From positions 310,001 to 374,000 of the forward strand of contig JACYLQ010000033.1 in the NCBI GenBank assembly GCA_015272395.1: 64,000 nt of DNA, given 5' to 3'. Positions 8,630 through 18,328 of this stretch are shown piece after piece. Position 1 is the stretch's first letter; every line of letters starts with the position of its first letter. The translations under genes were made by a program, and so were the position numbers. The stretch is from Calothrix sp. C42_A2020_038 (GTDB lineage: Bacteria > Cyanobacteriota > Cyanobacteriia > Cyanobacteriales > Nostocaceae). Under the pieces are notes generated by a model. The model was not told the origin of the DNA. It saw only the letters and a program-made list of their open reading frames with translations, and did not search any database.

Positions 8630-9415
8630 TTAAGTATTCAGAATTTCTCGTAAAAAAAGTGTGGCAACAAACCAAGGTTCAAGTAAATAACGTTTCCAAA
8701 GTCTTTTTGGTTCGCTTACCAAGCGATATAACCATTCCAAACCGATCCGACCCATCCAACGCGGAGGAGTTGGAACTGCTCCAGCAATATAATCAATGCA
8801 GGCGCCACTGGGCAGAATCGAGTTAGCATGAATAGATTCTAGATTTTCACTAATCCAATGTTCTTGACGTGGCATCCCCATTCCTACCATCAGGATATGA
8901 GGTTGGTAAGCTTCGATTGTCGCAAGAGTTGTAAGATTGTCTTGGCTGTCCTTACGGATATCTATGTAGCCGTGGGTGCAAGCAATCTGTAACCCAGGAA
9001 ATTTTTGTCGTAGAATTCTGGCGCCGCATTCTGCCACTCCTGGTTTAGAACCCAGGTAAAAAATTCGCCACCCTTGCCTAGCAGCTTCTGCCATCAGTGG
9101 TTGTACCCAATCAACATAAGTTACTCGTTGGTTGCGCTGAAGTGGATAGCCAAGTAATTTTCCAAAAATCACTAATGGCATTCCGTCTATATGTGTATAG
9201 TCTGCTTTGGCATAAAACGCGCGCATCTTAGGGTCGTGATGGTAAAGGTAGAGACTGTGCAAATTGTGATTAGCAATAATCCATTTCTGATTTTGCTCAA
9301 TAGATTTGGCAATTAATGAGTTAAGTTCAGGAATGGAAATTGCATCAAGCTGCACACCCAAAAATTCGTAGTGCGCGGATAAATTGTAATGGCTTTTGGT
9401 TATGAATTGAGTCAT
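8630..9415 (-). CDS. WecB/TagA/CpsF-family glycosyltransferase
   Basis: 261 aa. Carries the family motifs THIDGMPLV (donor/acceptor pocket with the conserved Asp), FYLGSKPGV, ILMVGMGMPRQEHW, and the C-terminal PPRWMGRIGLEWLYRL...EPKRLWKRYL membrane-attachment segment. Family members (WecG, TagA) transfer ManNAc or ManNAcA to a lipid-linked GlcNAc, the second sugar of the repeat unit. Its place beside the initiating transferase fits addition of the second sugar here; that is inference. Complete, with normal length for the family. Confidence 0.9.
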   Translation of the reverse strand: MTQFITKSHYNLSAHYEFLGVQLDAISIPELNSLIAKSIEQNQKWIIANHNLHSLYLYHHDPKMRAFYAKADYTHIDGMPLVIFGKLLGYPLQRNQRVTYVDWVQPLMAEAARQGWRIFYLGSKPGVAECGARILRQKFPGLQIACTHGYIDIRKDSQDNLTTLATIEAYQPHILMVGMGMPRQEHWISENLESIHANSILPSGACIDYIAGAVPTPPRWMGRIGLEWLYRLVSEPKRLWKRYLLEPWFVATLFLREILNT

Positions 9416-9515
9416 AATATTGATTGAGTAATTTACACCATAAAAATACCCCTAAGAGGGTGTTTTAAAAGTCTGAGAATAACGTGAGTTTTTAATTGAT
9501 AAGTTCAAGATCAAG

Positions 9516-10673
9516 CTAACTAATTGCCATTAAAACAGAAGCAACATTTTTGGCTTGAGCACTCCAAGAATATTTATCTCGAATTAATGTATATGCAGCC
9601 TCAGTAAGTGGCTGATAATTATCAAAATTAATTACTGCATCTAAAATCACATCAGCCATTTCTGAAGCAGAATATCCTGCTACTAATAGATGTTCTAGAT
9701 GACGAAACTCCTCTAAACTTCTTAACCCTTCTTGTGTAGAGACTACTAATTTCTTGCTTGCAAAATAGTCCAGAGCTTTATTACGGGCACCTCCTGCAAC
9801 AGCTTGCTTGGGAAATGGTAGAAGTGCAATATCAGCATACTTTAAGTATGTATCAAAGTCTTCTCGTTTGGGGAGAAAGCCAGCGAAACTAATATTTGAT
9901 GGAAGTTCCGACTCTATATCATCGGCACTACGACCAATTACAACAAAATGTAAAGATTGCTGATTTTCAAGACATCTTGCAATATCAATTGTCATTGATA
10001 CAGACATATCGTTGGTTGGAAACTGAAAAGTTTTCGGAGCAACAACAACGGCTATTTTGGCAGGACGTAAAGCGCTGTAAGGGTCAGGTTGAAGACAAAA
10101 TTGAGAATTTAGAAGCTCTTCTGTTACTCCATTACCTATACAGTGAATATGACGTGGTGTTACACCGTACCACTGCTTAATTAATTCTGGCGTTGAACCT
10201 CCCGCTGCAATAATTGGATGTCCAGATAATACTAATGTTCCTTGAGCAATATATGTTTTAACAAGTTGCAAAAACTCTTTGAATGGATTAGCGACAGAAG
10301 ATAAGCGACTCCAATATTCAAAGGCAGAAAAAGTATGGAAATCAAATACAAGCGAACAATTTTGTGGCTTTGTTAGTGTTAGTGCAATGAGCGCCGCTAA
10401 TCCTGGCAGTGTTTCTTGAGCATATACTATATCTGGTTGAAACTCCTTTACAGATTTTTGTATTGCTTGAATGTATGATTTGAGACTTCTTGAACCTATG
10501 GAAATAGAAGGTGCATAGTTAACTGACGAGCAATTTAGACCTACTTGACAAATATCAAAGTAATTTATGAGATACTGTCCCAAGTAGAATGGTCTTGTAA
10601 AGGCGCCGAATGGTTGGTTTGAATCCAAAGTGGAAACAATCAAAAGACGTTTAGCCAAAATATCTAACCTCAA
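9516..10673 (-). CDS. Glycosyltransferase, GT4-like
   Basis: 385 aa, GT-B fold by appearance. The N-terminal half has RLLIVSTLDSNQPFGAF; the C-terminal half has the nucleotide-sugar region HFVVIGRSADD, SNISFAGFLPKREDF, YADIALLPFP and ARNKALDYFASKKLVVST. No ATG is available near the start. The frame opens with a TTG that overlaps the upstream gene's stop (TTGA, 4 bp), which suggests translational coupling; another TTG at 10658 has GAGG nine bases upstream. Acts in the cytoplasm on the lipid-linked oligosaccharide; donor and acceptor unknown. Confidence 0.82.
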   Translation of the reverse strand: MRLDILAKRLLIVSTLDSNQPFGAFTRPFYLGQYLINYFDICQVGLNCSSVNYAPSISIGSRSLKSYIQAIQKSVKEFQPDIVYAQETLPGLAALIALTLTKPQNCSLVFDFHTFSAFEYWSRLSSVANPFKEFLQLVKTYIAQGTLVLSGHPIIAAGGSTPELIKQWYGVTPRHIHCIGNGVTEELLNSQFCLQPDPYSALRPAKIAVVVAPKTFQFPTNDMSVSMTIDIARCLENQQSLHFVVIGRSADDIESELPSNISFAGFLPKREDFDTYLKYADIALLPFPKQAVAGGARNKALDYFASKKLVVSTQEGLRSLEEFRHLEHLLVAGYSASEMADVILDAVINFDNYQPLTEAAYTLIRDKYSWSAQAKNVASVLMAIS

Positions 10674-11644
10674 TTAGCTACATTTGGAGTTCTAAAAAGT
10701 TGCTCTTTTAAACTTTTGCTCCTTCTGATTATTTTATTCTTATATCTAGATAAGTGTAGTTGTATATCTTCTATATTGAGTTTAATTTTAGCCTTAATTC
10801 CTGTTTCATTGAATGCATCATAAAGAAATTTTCTGCGGCTAAAGTTCATAGGTTCAGAATAAATTTTAGTCGTATTTGAGGTTGGCTTATTCGGACCGCA
10901 CCAATGAATTACTACATCTTCATGCTGATATAATGGTCTACCTTGGCTTAAAGGAAAACGCTTGCTAAGACTTTGGAGTTCAAAATCAGGGGTAAGTAAC
11001 TGTATACTTTCTTGCCCTAAACGAATTCTTCCTTCATCAGCAGCGCGACAAAGCATAAAATTCAAAAAACCTTGCTCACCGGGAAAAAATAATTTGGGTT
11101 CATGAGAAATTAAATTTAATATTTCTACATACTCATCTAAACTAAAGATATCTCTTGAACCAAAGAATGTACCTGTGCAAAAATAATGTTGACGGTGTTT
11201 ATTCCAGTCAAAGTTTGGATAGTATTTTTCAATTCCCTTGGTATCGAAGAAAAAACTACAAATATCTTCATCAGGTCGTTCATAGCGAGGTTTATCAATA
11301 ATGACATCGAATTCCTTAAAATTAGCGAACTTAAGTACGTTAAACCAAATAATAGTATCTGCATCTAGATAGAGGAAATGTTTCCACGGGCTTTCCCAAA
11401 ATGCAATCATTTTGGTTAGTCCAAAGCCAAAACTTCTCTCACTTAGAACCTGAGAAGATACATTATTTCTATTAATAATTTTCACACCATAGGTTTTTTC
11501 TAATATCTCTGTTGAAAATGTTCCATCAACAATCAAACAAATAGGAACATCCCCAATGAAATATCTAATACTAGCACAGCATCCTTTAGCAAGAGCATAG
11601 TCTTGATTGCTACATGCGATGATAATTCCAAAATCTTTAATCAT
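10670..11644 (-). CDS. Glycosyltransferase, GT-A fold
   Basis: 324 aa. FLYLDADTI holds a DxD metal/nucleotide-sugar motif (D94-A-D96). The beta-alpha N-terminus (IIIACSNQDYALAKGC), the GEQGFLNF motif (about 180) and HWCGPNKP resemble GT8-like or related putative transferases. Its end overlaps the start of the next gene by 4 bp. Likely adds one sugar of the repeat unit; which one is unknown. Confidence 0.75.
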   Translation of the reverse strand: MIKDFGIIIACSNQDYALAKGCCASIRYFIGDVPICLIVDGTFSTEILEKTYGVKIINRNNVSSQVLSERSFGFGLTKMIAFWESPWKHFLYLDADTIIWFNVLKFANFKEFDVIIDKPRYERPDEDICSFFFDTKGIEKYYPNFDWNKHRQHYFCTGTFFGSRDIFSLDEYVEILNLISHEPKLFFPGEQGFLNFMLCRAADEGRIRLGQESIQLLTPDFELQSLSKRFPLSQGRPLYQHEDVVIHWCGPNKPTSNTTKIYSEPMNFSRRKFLYDAFNETGIKAKIKLNIEDIQLHLSRYKNKIIRRSKSLKEQLFRTPNVAN

Positions 11645-11692
11645 TGTTGTGTTTTTGTTAGATTAATTATAAATTTTCAGAACTGCTCTGAA

Positions 11693-12583
11693 TTAGACTT
11701 GCGAAGCTTTTGACTCGGTATCTTCGCAGAATGTTGGAGAATTGCTTAAATCTTTGTAGCCAATTATTGCCCGTATGTAAGGAAGGAACCAGTAAAAAAA
11801 CCACAGTGAACCAGAATGTCTGTAAGTAAAGATTGTCCAAGGTTTAATAGGAAAGCTTTTAGCATGAACAACTTTTTTGAGACGCTCCAGTAGAGAAATA
11901 TTCTTATCTGCCCAACTACCACTGACAGAATTTTGGGAACAAGTACCTATATAACCTGGCGCAACCCAAACTGAGCAACCTAACTTACAAGCTCTCAATC
12001 CATAATCTAAATCTCCAAGTGAATGGATAAAAGCTGCATCGATGTTACCTACTTTTTCTGCAACTGAATGAGGAATTAGCACGCAGTTGCCGTACATTGT
12101 GTCGCATTTTTGTAAATTTTGACTTGGTTTCACAAATTCAAACTTGTTAGAGTACCAATGCTTAGATTTGATTGCACCTCCATAAGTTGGTTTCCCTGTT
12201 AAGAAATCTTGCGTTGAACCAACCACTATTGAATTCGGGTAACTACGTTTGATCAGTTCTTGATGAATCTCTAGTAGGCTGCTAAGAGCTTTTGGCGCCA
12301 GTATAGTGTCGTCATTGAGCCAAAGATAATAGTCGTGGCACTTTTTAAAAGCTTCTGCAAACGCCAGCCGCATTCCTCCTACCCAGTAAAGATTTCCATT
12401 ACCATTAAGTAACTTAACTTCTGGATAACTTTCTCTTACAAAATCGGAAGTACCATCACTACCATCATCAACTAAATAAACGGTAAAAACTATATCTTGC
12501 TGATAAAGAGCTTTAAGACAAGCTAATGTTGTATCACGTCGGTTGTAACAGGTTATTAGAACTGCCAGGTTTTTTTTGTTCAT
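11693..12583 (-). CDS. Glycosyltransferase family 2
   Basis: 296 aa from the ATG at 12583 (MNKKNLAVLITCYNRR). A further 17 codons to a TTG at 12634 stay open but precede the universal GT2 first strand, so they are not used. Motifs: YLVDDGSDGT (nucleotide binding), YLWLNDDTIL (DxD equivalent, about 90-92), and GDLDYGLRACKLG in the acceptor/catalytic part. This pattern is seen in rhamnosyl- and similar transferases. A C-terminal aromatic segment (SLWFFYWFLPYIR) may attach to the membrane. Confidence 0.87.
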   Translation of the reverse strand: MNKKNLAVLITCYNRRDTTLACLKALYQQDIVFTVYLVDDGSDGTSDFVRESYPEVKLLNGNGNLYWVGGMRLAFAEAFKKCHDYYLWLNDDTILAPKALSSLLEIHQELIKRSYPNSIVVGSTQDFLTGKPTYGGAIKSKHWYSNKFEFVKPSQNLQKCDTMYGNCVLIPHSVAEKVGNIDAAFIHSLGDLDYGLRACKLGCSVWVAPGYIGTCSQNSVSGSWADKNISLLERLKKVVHAKSFPIKPWTIFTYRHSGSLWFFYWFLPYIRAIIGYKDLSNSPTFCEDTESKASQV

Positions 12584-12638
12584 AGTACTAGTGCTGAAGC
12601 GATATTCAATTAGCCTAATTAAAAAAACATTCAAACTT

Positions 12639-13652
12639 TCAATTTAATACACGCTCAAGGTAATTACTAAAATTTAAGTTTATATTAAGTTTTTTTAATT
12701 TATTTTCAATGGATTTTATTTGAAATAAATAATACTGTGACATTTTTAAATGCGGCATGTTATGTCGAGCTATATTGTCACAAAGCCATTTATATTTTTC
12801 TGATTTATTTTTCAAAATTTTGATTTTATTTAAACTTATATTCCAATTATTATAATAAAACATATTAAAGTAATGAATAGATACTATTTCATCAAAACTA
12901 TTAAGTTTGTATTTTTCTGAAAGACGATTGTGCAATGGAAATGGATAACTGTAAGGTGATGAAAAATGAAATACTTTTTCCGCTCTTGAACATATCGTGA
13001 TAGACAATACTATTTGGTCAATAAAGTAAGATGCTTGTGGAGGAGTAATATTCAGTTTCATTAACTTCATAAAATTATCTTTCCAAGCTGTAAATATGCC
13101 AGCGCTTCTTCTAGCAGAAACCATTCCGGAATTCCAGTAGCCCCTAATCTTTGTATTGCCAATTGCAGGTTTTACAAATATTTCCTCTTTAACATCAAAC
13201 ACATCGTACAGTTTCAACCAATAATCTTCAAAAGTATCTCCTGAACCAGTGGAACCAATGCTTTTTCCATATTCAGGACGCAACCCGATATTAAAATTTG
13301 ATGGAAGTAGAAGTTCTTTTGGTTCATTGAAGAAACATTGGTCACTATCTAAAAAAACTAAAATATCTGCATCTATATTCTGTTCAGCATAATCACACAC
13401 TAATGGCTTATTGGCGTATGGGTAGGAAAAGTAGTCAGTATTTAGTATTATTTGTTGGTGATGAACTGCTAAAGATTCTAATTCTTTAATGGTTTTGCTG
13501 GATATAGGTTCACCTTGCCTAGGATGAAAGCTATATATAGGGGTATCTTTTAAATTTCCACCAAATTGACGAATACTTTCTGCTAATAGTAGAGACTGTT
13601 TTTCAAGACGACCAGGTTCTGTACAAATTAAAAATGCGATAGGTACTGACAT
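12639..13652 (-). CDS. Putative glycosyltransferase, AT-rich
   Basis: 337 aa. ILVFLDSDQCFF (D102-S-D104) is a DxD-like motif in the expected place for a GT-A enzyme, and the N-terminus (PIAFLICTEPGRLEKQS) is a plausible first strand. No named family is recognised. The last 80 residues are rich in Asn, Lys and Tyr, and the gene is visibly more AT-rich than its neighbours, as is the GT4 at 21.5 kb. Its position inside the run of glycosyltransferases supports the call more than the motif does. Confidence 0.65.
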   Translation of the reverse strand: MSVPIAFLICTEPGRLEKQSLLLAESIRQFGGNLKDTPIYSFHPRQGEPISSKTIKELESLAVHHQQIILNTDYFSYPYANKPLVCDYAEQNIDADILVFLDSDQCFFNEPKELLLPSNFNIGLRPEYGKSIGSTGSGDTFEDYWLKLYDVFDVKEEIFVKPAIGNTKIRGYWNSGMVSARRSAGIFTAWKDNFMKLMKLNITPPQASYFIDQIVLSITICSRAEKVFHFSSPYSYPFPLHNRLSEKYKLNSFDEIVSIHYFNMFYYNNWNISLNKIKILKNKSEKYKWLCDNIARHNMPHLKMSQYYLFQIKSIENKLKKLNINLNFSNYLERVLN

Positions 13653-13710
13653 TTTTATTTACTCCCTATTATTGTAGAATATACTTGGTTTAATTGTATA
13701 TTTTTATTGA

Positions 13711-14985
13711 TCAATAAATACTTTTGAAGTTTCTATTTTTTGAAACAATTACAAGTGATTTATTAAATGTATTATTTCTTTTAATTCTTTCTAGTTCTAA
13801 AGCGCTTGAAATTGCAATAGTTACGTAAATACAGCAATAGGAGCTAGAAGCAGACATCAAAAAATTAGTATCTGCCCAACCTGCAAGACACATAAATAAC
13901 AATATTTGAGTGAAAATAAAAAAATCAATTTTTTTTGTTTTTACTAACAAAATAAACAATTGAGCAAATGTTCTAATTAAGCTGATAAGAAACATCAATA
14001 TTCCAAATAGCCCTAAGTTTAGGAATAATTCTAGAAAACTATTGTGTGAGTTAAAGCCATCTTCGCGAAGTCCAGCCCAAGTATTAATCATGATGTAAAT
14101 ACCTGCATCAGAACTCCAAAACCCATTTAATCCATAACCAAGAAAAGGTTTGTCTAAGCCTTTTTCAATCGCTAAATTCCATATAGGTGTACGCCCGTTA
14201 AACTCTAAATTTTTTCCCAGGATGTCAACAACAATAGTTTCCATATTTCCTAAAATAAATATGGCTACTGTTCCTAATAAAATACATATCGTACCTAAAA
14301 GGAATACTTGCAGCTTATAGTTTTGCCGAACTAATCTATATAGTGGAACCAATGAAAGTAGCATTAGTATATTGACGAAACTACCAGCACTACGAGAAAA
14401 CCAATTAAGACTTAAGGCAATACCAAACCCTATCCAAGCTATCCAGTTTTGCTTTTTTTGCTTAAAATTAGCAAAAAGTAGAAAAATTACAGCAGCTATG
14501 CTCATTGTATAGCCCATGTAATTTTTGTAAGTAAAAATACCAACCCATGCACCATCAAATACTCCATAACTTGGAACAGCTATGGAAGTTACAAAACTTA
14601 AAACTGCTGCTATCGCAAATGTCGTAGCGAATATTTTGACTTGTTCCTCAATCTTAAAGCGAGTTGCAATGAATGCTCCAAGTAAAAACATGCGTATCAA
14701 GCCTCTTATGCTATCTGCGGTTTTTTGTGCATCGGCTGTCCATAAAATAGAGGCAACGGCAATTCCTATATAAATAAGTAGAGGCACATCACGAGTTGCA
14801 ACGTATGGAAAACGCTTCCATCGTAAAATCACTAAAATCGCAATAATTGGGTAGCTTAGAGCTTTGACTAAGCCAGGAATGGGAGCAGGTAGTCTCACAT
14901 CCAAAAAGCACAAAAGCCAGACAACAGTAATTGCCACTTCTAGCTTTTGTGTCCAGTAATTTAGGGATTGATTGTTTACTTGCAT
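13711..14985 (-). CDS. O-antigen ligase/polymerase-like membrane protein
   Basis: 424 aa with about ten to twelve hydrophobic helices. The periplasmic loop carries the Wzy_C/WaaL signatures NGRTPIWNLA, FLGYGLNGFW and, most clearly, FNSHNSFLELFLNLG (the catalytic His region). Enzymes of this fold polymerise or transfer undecaprenyl-diphosphate-linked glycans in the periplasm. The ATG lies inside the last codons of the upstream GT4 gene (10-bp overlap). It is not clear whether it acts as a polymerase (Wzy) or a ligase. Confidence 0.88.
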   Translation of the reverse strand: MQVNNQSLNYWTQKLEVAITVVWLLCFLDVRLPAPIPGLVKALSYPIIAILVILRWKRFPYVATRDVPLLIYIGIAVASILWTADAQKTADSIRGLIRMFLLGAFIATRFKIEEQVKIFATTFAIAAVLSFVTSIAVPSYGVFDGAWVGIFTYKNYMGYTMSIAAVIFLLFANFKQKKQNWIAWIGFGIALSLNWFSRSAGSFVNILMLLSLVPLYRLVRQNYKLQVFLLGTICILLGTVAIFILGNMETIVVDILGKNLEFNGRTPIWNLAIEKGLDKPFLGYGLNGFWSSDAGIYIMINTWAGLREDGFNSHNSFLELFLNLGLFGILMFLISLIRTFAQLFILLVKTKKIDFFIFTQILLFMCLAGWADTNFLMSASSSYCCIYVTIAISSALELERIKRNNTFNKSLVIVSKNRNFKSIY

Positions 14986-16286
14986 GTTTTGACTAGTTCA
15001 GTGCTATAAAAATCAATCATTTTCTGCTGTGAAGTTTCAAACTTATTTACTAATGATTCAAAAATAGATAGATAACGTCGTGCCTGAATTTCTAAAGTAA
15101 ATTCTCGTTCCGTTTTTTCGCGCGCACGTCGGGATATTTTTTGATGTCGTTCTGGATTCTCTAATACCCAAATAATTCCGTTTGCTAAATCTCCAATTTT
15201 GAAAGGTTGAGCTAAATAGCCATTTTTTTGATGCTCAATCATATCTGGCATACCACCAATATCAAAGGCAACACTAGGAGTACCACAAGCTAATGCCTCC
15301 ATAACAGTGTTAGGTAAATTATCTTGAATTGAGGGTGCAATAAATGCATCTGCGGCACTGTAAGCTAAAGCTAGGGATAAATCATCATTTAAAGTTCCTA
15401 AATTATGGGACTTGAAACCAAAATTTGTTGAGTTTTCTGATTGGGAAGGTCCAAAGACTACAAGTTCAATCTTATTTTTCCATTCAGTAGAACTGAGTTC
15501 GTGTAAGGCACCTTGTAGTAAATGAAATCCTTTGCGTTTGTCACTGCTTGCTTGTAATGCCCCAAACAAAATAAGTTGCTTATCGTTAGGTAACTTGAGT
15601 AAATCGCGAGCAAATTGTTGATTTATTGGTCTATATTTTTGAGTGTTAAGACCGTAAGGAATTACCTCTACTCGCCTATTTTTAAAGAGTGAGCTTGCAA
15701 GAGCACATTTCGCTAGCCAATTACTAGGTGTGACAATTGTTAAGTCCAAGTTTTTCCATGCTTTAGCTTTACGCTGCCACATTAAATATGATAAATCCCA
15801 CTTTCTGTCACTACCGAGTTGTGGGCAAGTTCCGCACGATGTAGTGTAGTGGTTGCATTCTTGGTTGTAGTGACACCCACCTGTGAATGCCCACATATCG
15901 TGAAGCGTCCAGACTAAGGGTTGTTTGAGCTTGGCAAGCGTTTCAACTTGCATGTATGCTCCACTAACCCAATGCAAGTTAATAACATCAGGTTGAAGCT
16001 GATTTACCCTCGACAAAATTTTATCTGGCAACCATTGCAATGAAAAACTACCATTATTGTATTGAGGGCAAAGCTTTAGTGGTAAATTATCAAAGCTAAG
16101 TTTGGCACGCGCGATAGCTTGAGAAAATCTAAGTTTCGGTGCAATTACCGTTTTATCATCACTGTACTTCTCTTGCACAAGCATTTGTGACTTGACATGA
16201 ATAGAGCGCAAACCCTCGTGTAAGCGATAAGCAGAACGAGCGGCACCACCAGAAATATCAGATGTATTGATGAGTAGAATATTCAT
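14976..16286 (-). CDS. Glycosyltransferase family 4
   Basis: 436 aa from the ATG at 16286 (MNILLINTSDISGGAARSAY). The 28 codons upstream of it do not look like GT-B sequence. The middle has a four-cysteine loop (GGCHYNQECN...SCGTCPQLG) typical of WcaC-like family 4 enzymes. The C-terminal donor domain has VIPYGLNTQKYRP, FGALQASSDKRKGF and the EX7E region (PNTVMEALACGTPSVAFDIGG). A retaining transferase using a nucleotide sugar. It overlaps the downstream ligase/polymerase gene by 10 bp. Confidence 0.9.
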   Translation of the reverse strand: MNILLINTSDISGGAARSAYRLHEGLRSIHVKSQMLVQEKYSDDKTVIAPKLRFSQAIARAKLSFDNLPLKLCPQYNNGSFSLQWLPDKILSRVNQLQPDVINLHWVSGAYMQVETLAKLKQPLVWTLHDMWAFTGGCHYNQECNHYTTSCGTCPQLGSDRKWDLSYLMWQRKAKAWKNLDLTIVTPSNWLAKCALASSLFKNRRVEVIPYGLNTQKYRPINQQFARDLLKLPNDKQLILFGALQASSDKRKGFHLLQGALHELSSTEWKNKIELVVFGPSQSENSTNFGFKSHNLGTLNDDLSLALAYSAADAFIAPSIQDNLPNTVMEALACGTPSVAFDIGGMPDMIEHQKNGYLAQPFKIGDLANGIIWVLENPERHQKISRRAREKTEREFTLEIQARRYLSIFESLVNKFETSQQKMIDFYSTELVKTCK

Positions 16287-16345
16287 GCGAATCTTTTTAC
16301 TGATATAAAGTTTGTAACCAGAAGTACTGAACATTAACGTGCAAC

Positions 16346-17332
16346 TTACGCAATTATTTTTCGTACCCACTGTTTAAGTTCTTTTGGTACAACCTTTCCA
16401 AAAACATTTCGCATTATTAACTTCCCATGATTTATAGATTTCAACCTAGAAATTGCTTGATTAATTAGAAATTGTGAAATCAGATCTTTACCAAAGAGGC
16501 GTTCATATTCTAAAGCAACTTCAGCCGCAAAGCCAATTTGATTATCAAGCTGTGAAAATATCCAAAGCATTATATATTTTTCTTTATCAAAGCTATTTTG
16601 TTCTAACCAATTCAATTTTCTTAGATATCGAGCTTCACACCAGCAAGGTGTTTCTTTGTGATAGCGACTGATCGACTCAGAATCAAGTTCTGGTGCAATT
16701 TGGCTTAATTTTTGAAGCGTTGATTTTTTTAATCTAGTTGTGCCACAAACTTTTAAATCAGACAACCAAAAACCTTGTTTCACTAAATTTTGATGGATAT
16801 CAACGAATAAGTCTTCTCCTTGATAAACATCAACCAAACCAGGTTCAACATCAATTGCTAACACCCGCGACTTATTTTTATCACTTAAACTATTGAAGAT
16901 TCTTAAATCAGTTCCTTGAGTATCTGTTTTAATCCAATAAACTTGATTTAGGGAAAATTCATCAATAACTGTATCAAGAGTAATTGCTTTTACTTTTGCT
17001 TCTCTCTCAATAATAAAGTAATCTGAAAATAAAAATTCAGAAACTGATTCAGTATCTGGTTTTAGAATACTTGAACACTGAGGAAATTTTGTTAAATTAA
17101 ACAATACTTCGTTACTACCTGCATCACTGGTAATAGCCTTATTTACGATGATAGACTTATAGAATAATCCCTCCTTTGGCTCATGCACCTCTCTTCTGTC
17201 TGGATCGAATCCTACGTATATTGATTGATTTGCAATACTAGTCCAAATCTCTGGAGTTCCTGCTGAGGCACCAATATCTATTAGAACAGGATGAATATTT
17301 AATTTTGCAAGTAATTGAATAAAAGTATTCAT
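16346..17332 (-). CDS. FkbM-family methyltransferase
   Basis: 328 aa. The SAM-binding start IDIGASAG (18-25) is followed by YVGFDPDRREV, AITLDTVIDEF and WIKTDTQGTDLRIF, all FkbM hallmarks; members O-methylate sugars or small molecules. The C-terminal 120 residues extend beyond the usual domain. Set 4 bp from the preceding gene in one operon, it probably methylates a sugar hydroxyl of the polysaccharide; inferred from context. Confidence 0.87.
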   Translation of the reverse strand: MNTFIQLLAKLNIHPVLIDIGASAGTPEIWTSIANQSIYVGFDPDRREVHEPKEGLFYKSIIVNKAITSDAGSNEVLFNLTKFPQCSSILKPDTESVSEFLFSDYFIIEREAKVKAITLDTVIDEFSLNQVYWIKTDTQGTDLRIFNSLSDKNKSRVLAIDVEPGLVDVYQGEDLFVDIHQNLVKQGFWLSDLKVCGTTRLKKSTLQKLSQIAPELDSESISRYHKETPCWCEARYLRKLNWLEQNSFDKEKYIMLWIFSQLDNQIGFAAEVALEYERLFGKDLISQFLINQAISRLKSINHGKLIMRNVFGKVVPKELKQWVRKIIA

Positions 17333-17336
17333 ATCT

Positions 17337-18284
17337 TTAAATTCCGAATTGAAAGGTAAAATTTCTTTTCAACAAAGATAATCTTTCACTGATTTTTAAC
17401 AACAGCTTATTCTTGTTTCTTAGTTCTTTGCCACCAAAAACATAATCAAACGTATGTAAATCTGCTTGTTCGTTTTTCACAACCAAAGTAGGATGCGTAA
17501 TATTCCAAATATCATTAGTATGCAAGTTTGCACGGGGACTGTTATTAACAGTATGAGTGGAATCAGGGCGATTATAGCCAAGGTTAGTAACCAGATTTTT
17601 ATTCGGTTCAATAGCAAGTCCACCTTGTGACCAACAAGCGTATATCCATTGATAATCCCAAGTATTTACTAATTGGGGGTTTTGATATACACGGTCAAAT
17701 GTACTTTCCCAGTAGATTTGTTCATAAGGGTCATCACAAACTTTTGTAATTAACCGAGCTTTTTTGAATTTAGCCCAGCTTTTAATGTGATAATCGTAAT
17801 ATTGCCACGCTCGGCGCCAAGTTGCCCAACCCCACACGTGCATATATTTTGAAAAGTAATAACTGTCATTGGTTCTGTCAACATTGGCTGGATTTTCACC
17901 GTTAATGTGCATGATACGTTCATCATATCTGTAATGTTGTAACATTTCTTCACAAAAACTAAAGAAAGAAAGAGTAGGAAGCGTATCATCTTCCAAAAAA
18001 ATAGCTTCTTCAACTTGAGAAAAAACCCAGCTAAATCCGCTTGAGACTCGTTTACCACAACCCAAGTTAACATCGGAAAAGTTGGTGTATAGTTGACAGT
18101 CCCAGTCTATTTTTTTAATAACTGCTCGTGCTTGCTTACACTTTTCGTTTTCTTCTGGAAAGCGAGGGCCATCCGCAATCACAAAGAGTTGTTTGGGTTT
18201 GGCTTGAGCAATTGCCTCAAATACTTTTTCGGTTAAGTCAGGACGATTAAAAATAACAAATCCAACTGGTGTAGATAGCGACAT
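17337..18284 (-). CDS. GT2-like glycosyltransferase (HlpA-like family)
   Basis: 315 aa. The start TPVGFVIFNRPDLTEKVF and the motif AIFLEDDTLPT (E98-D-D100) mark the family often mislabelled hemolytic protein HlpA-like; it is a GT-A glycosyltransferase. HVWGWATWRRAW and WDYQW further along are also characteristic. Nothing suggests a toxin. Operon context: 4 bp before the FkbM gene and 44 bp after the first GT2 paralogue. Confidence 0.83.
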   Translation of the reverse strand: MSLSTPVGFVIFNRPDLTEKVFEAIAQAKPKQLFVIADGPRFPEENEKCKQARAVIKKIDWDCQLYTNFSDVNLGCGKRVSSGFSWVFSQVEEAIFLEDDTLPTLSFFSFCEEMLQHYRYDERIMHINGENPANVDRTNDSYYFSKYMHVWGWATWRRAWQYYDYHIKSWAKFKKARLITKVCDDPYEQIYWESTFDRVYQNPQLVNTWDYQWIYACWSQGGLAIEPNKNLVTNLGYNRPDSTHTVNNSPRANLHTNDIWNITHPTLVVKNEQADLHTFDYVFGGKELRNKNKLLLKISERLSLLKRNFTFQFGI

Positions 18285-18328
18285 ATTTTGAGTATAAAAT
18301 CTGAAAAACTTTATTGTTAGCTCTAGTT

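Noticed and set aside
9896-10180. 94-codon plus-strand open frame
   Set aside because: Antisense inside the GT4-like gene.
17337-18284. Haemolysin (HlpA) annotation
   Set aside because: The sequence is a GT-A glycosyltransferase; the hemolytic label is a legacy name with no toxin feature.
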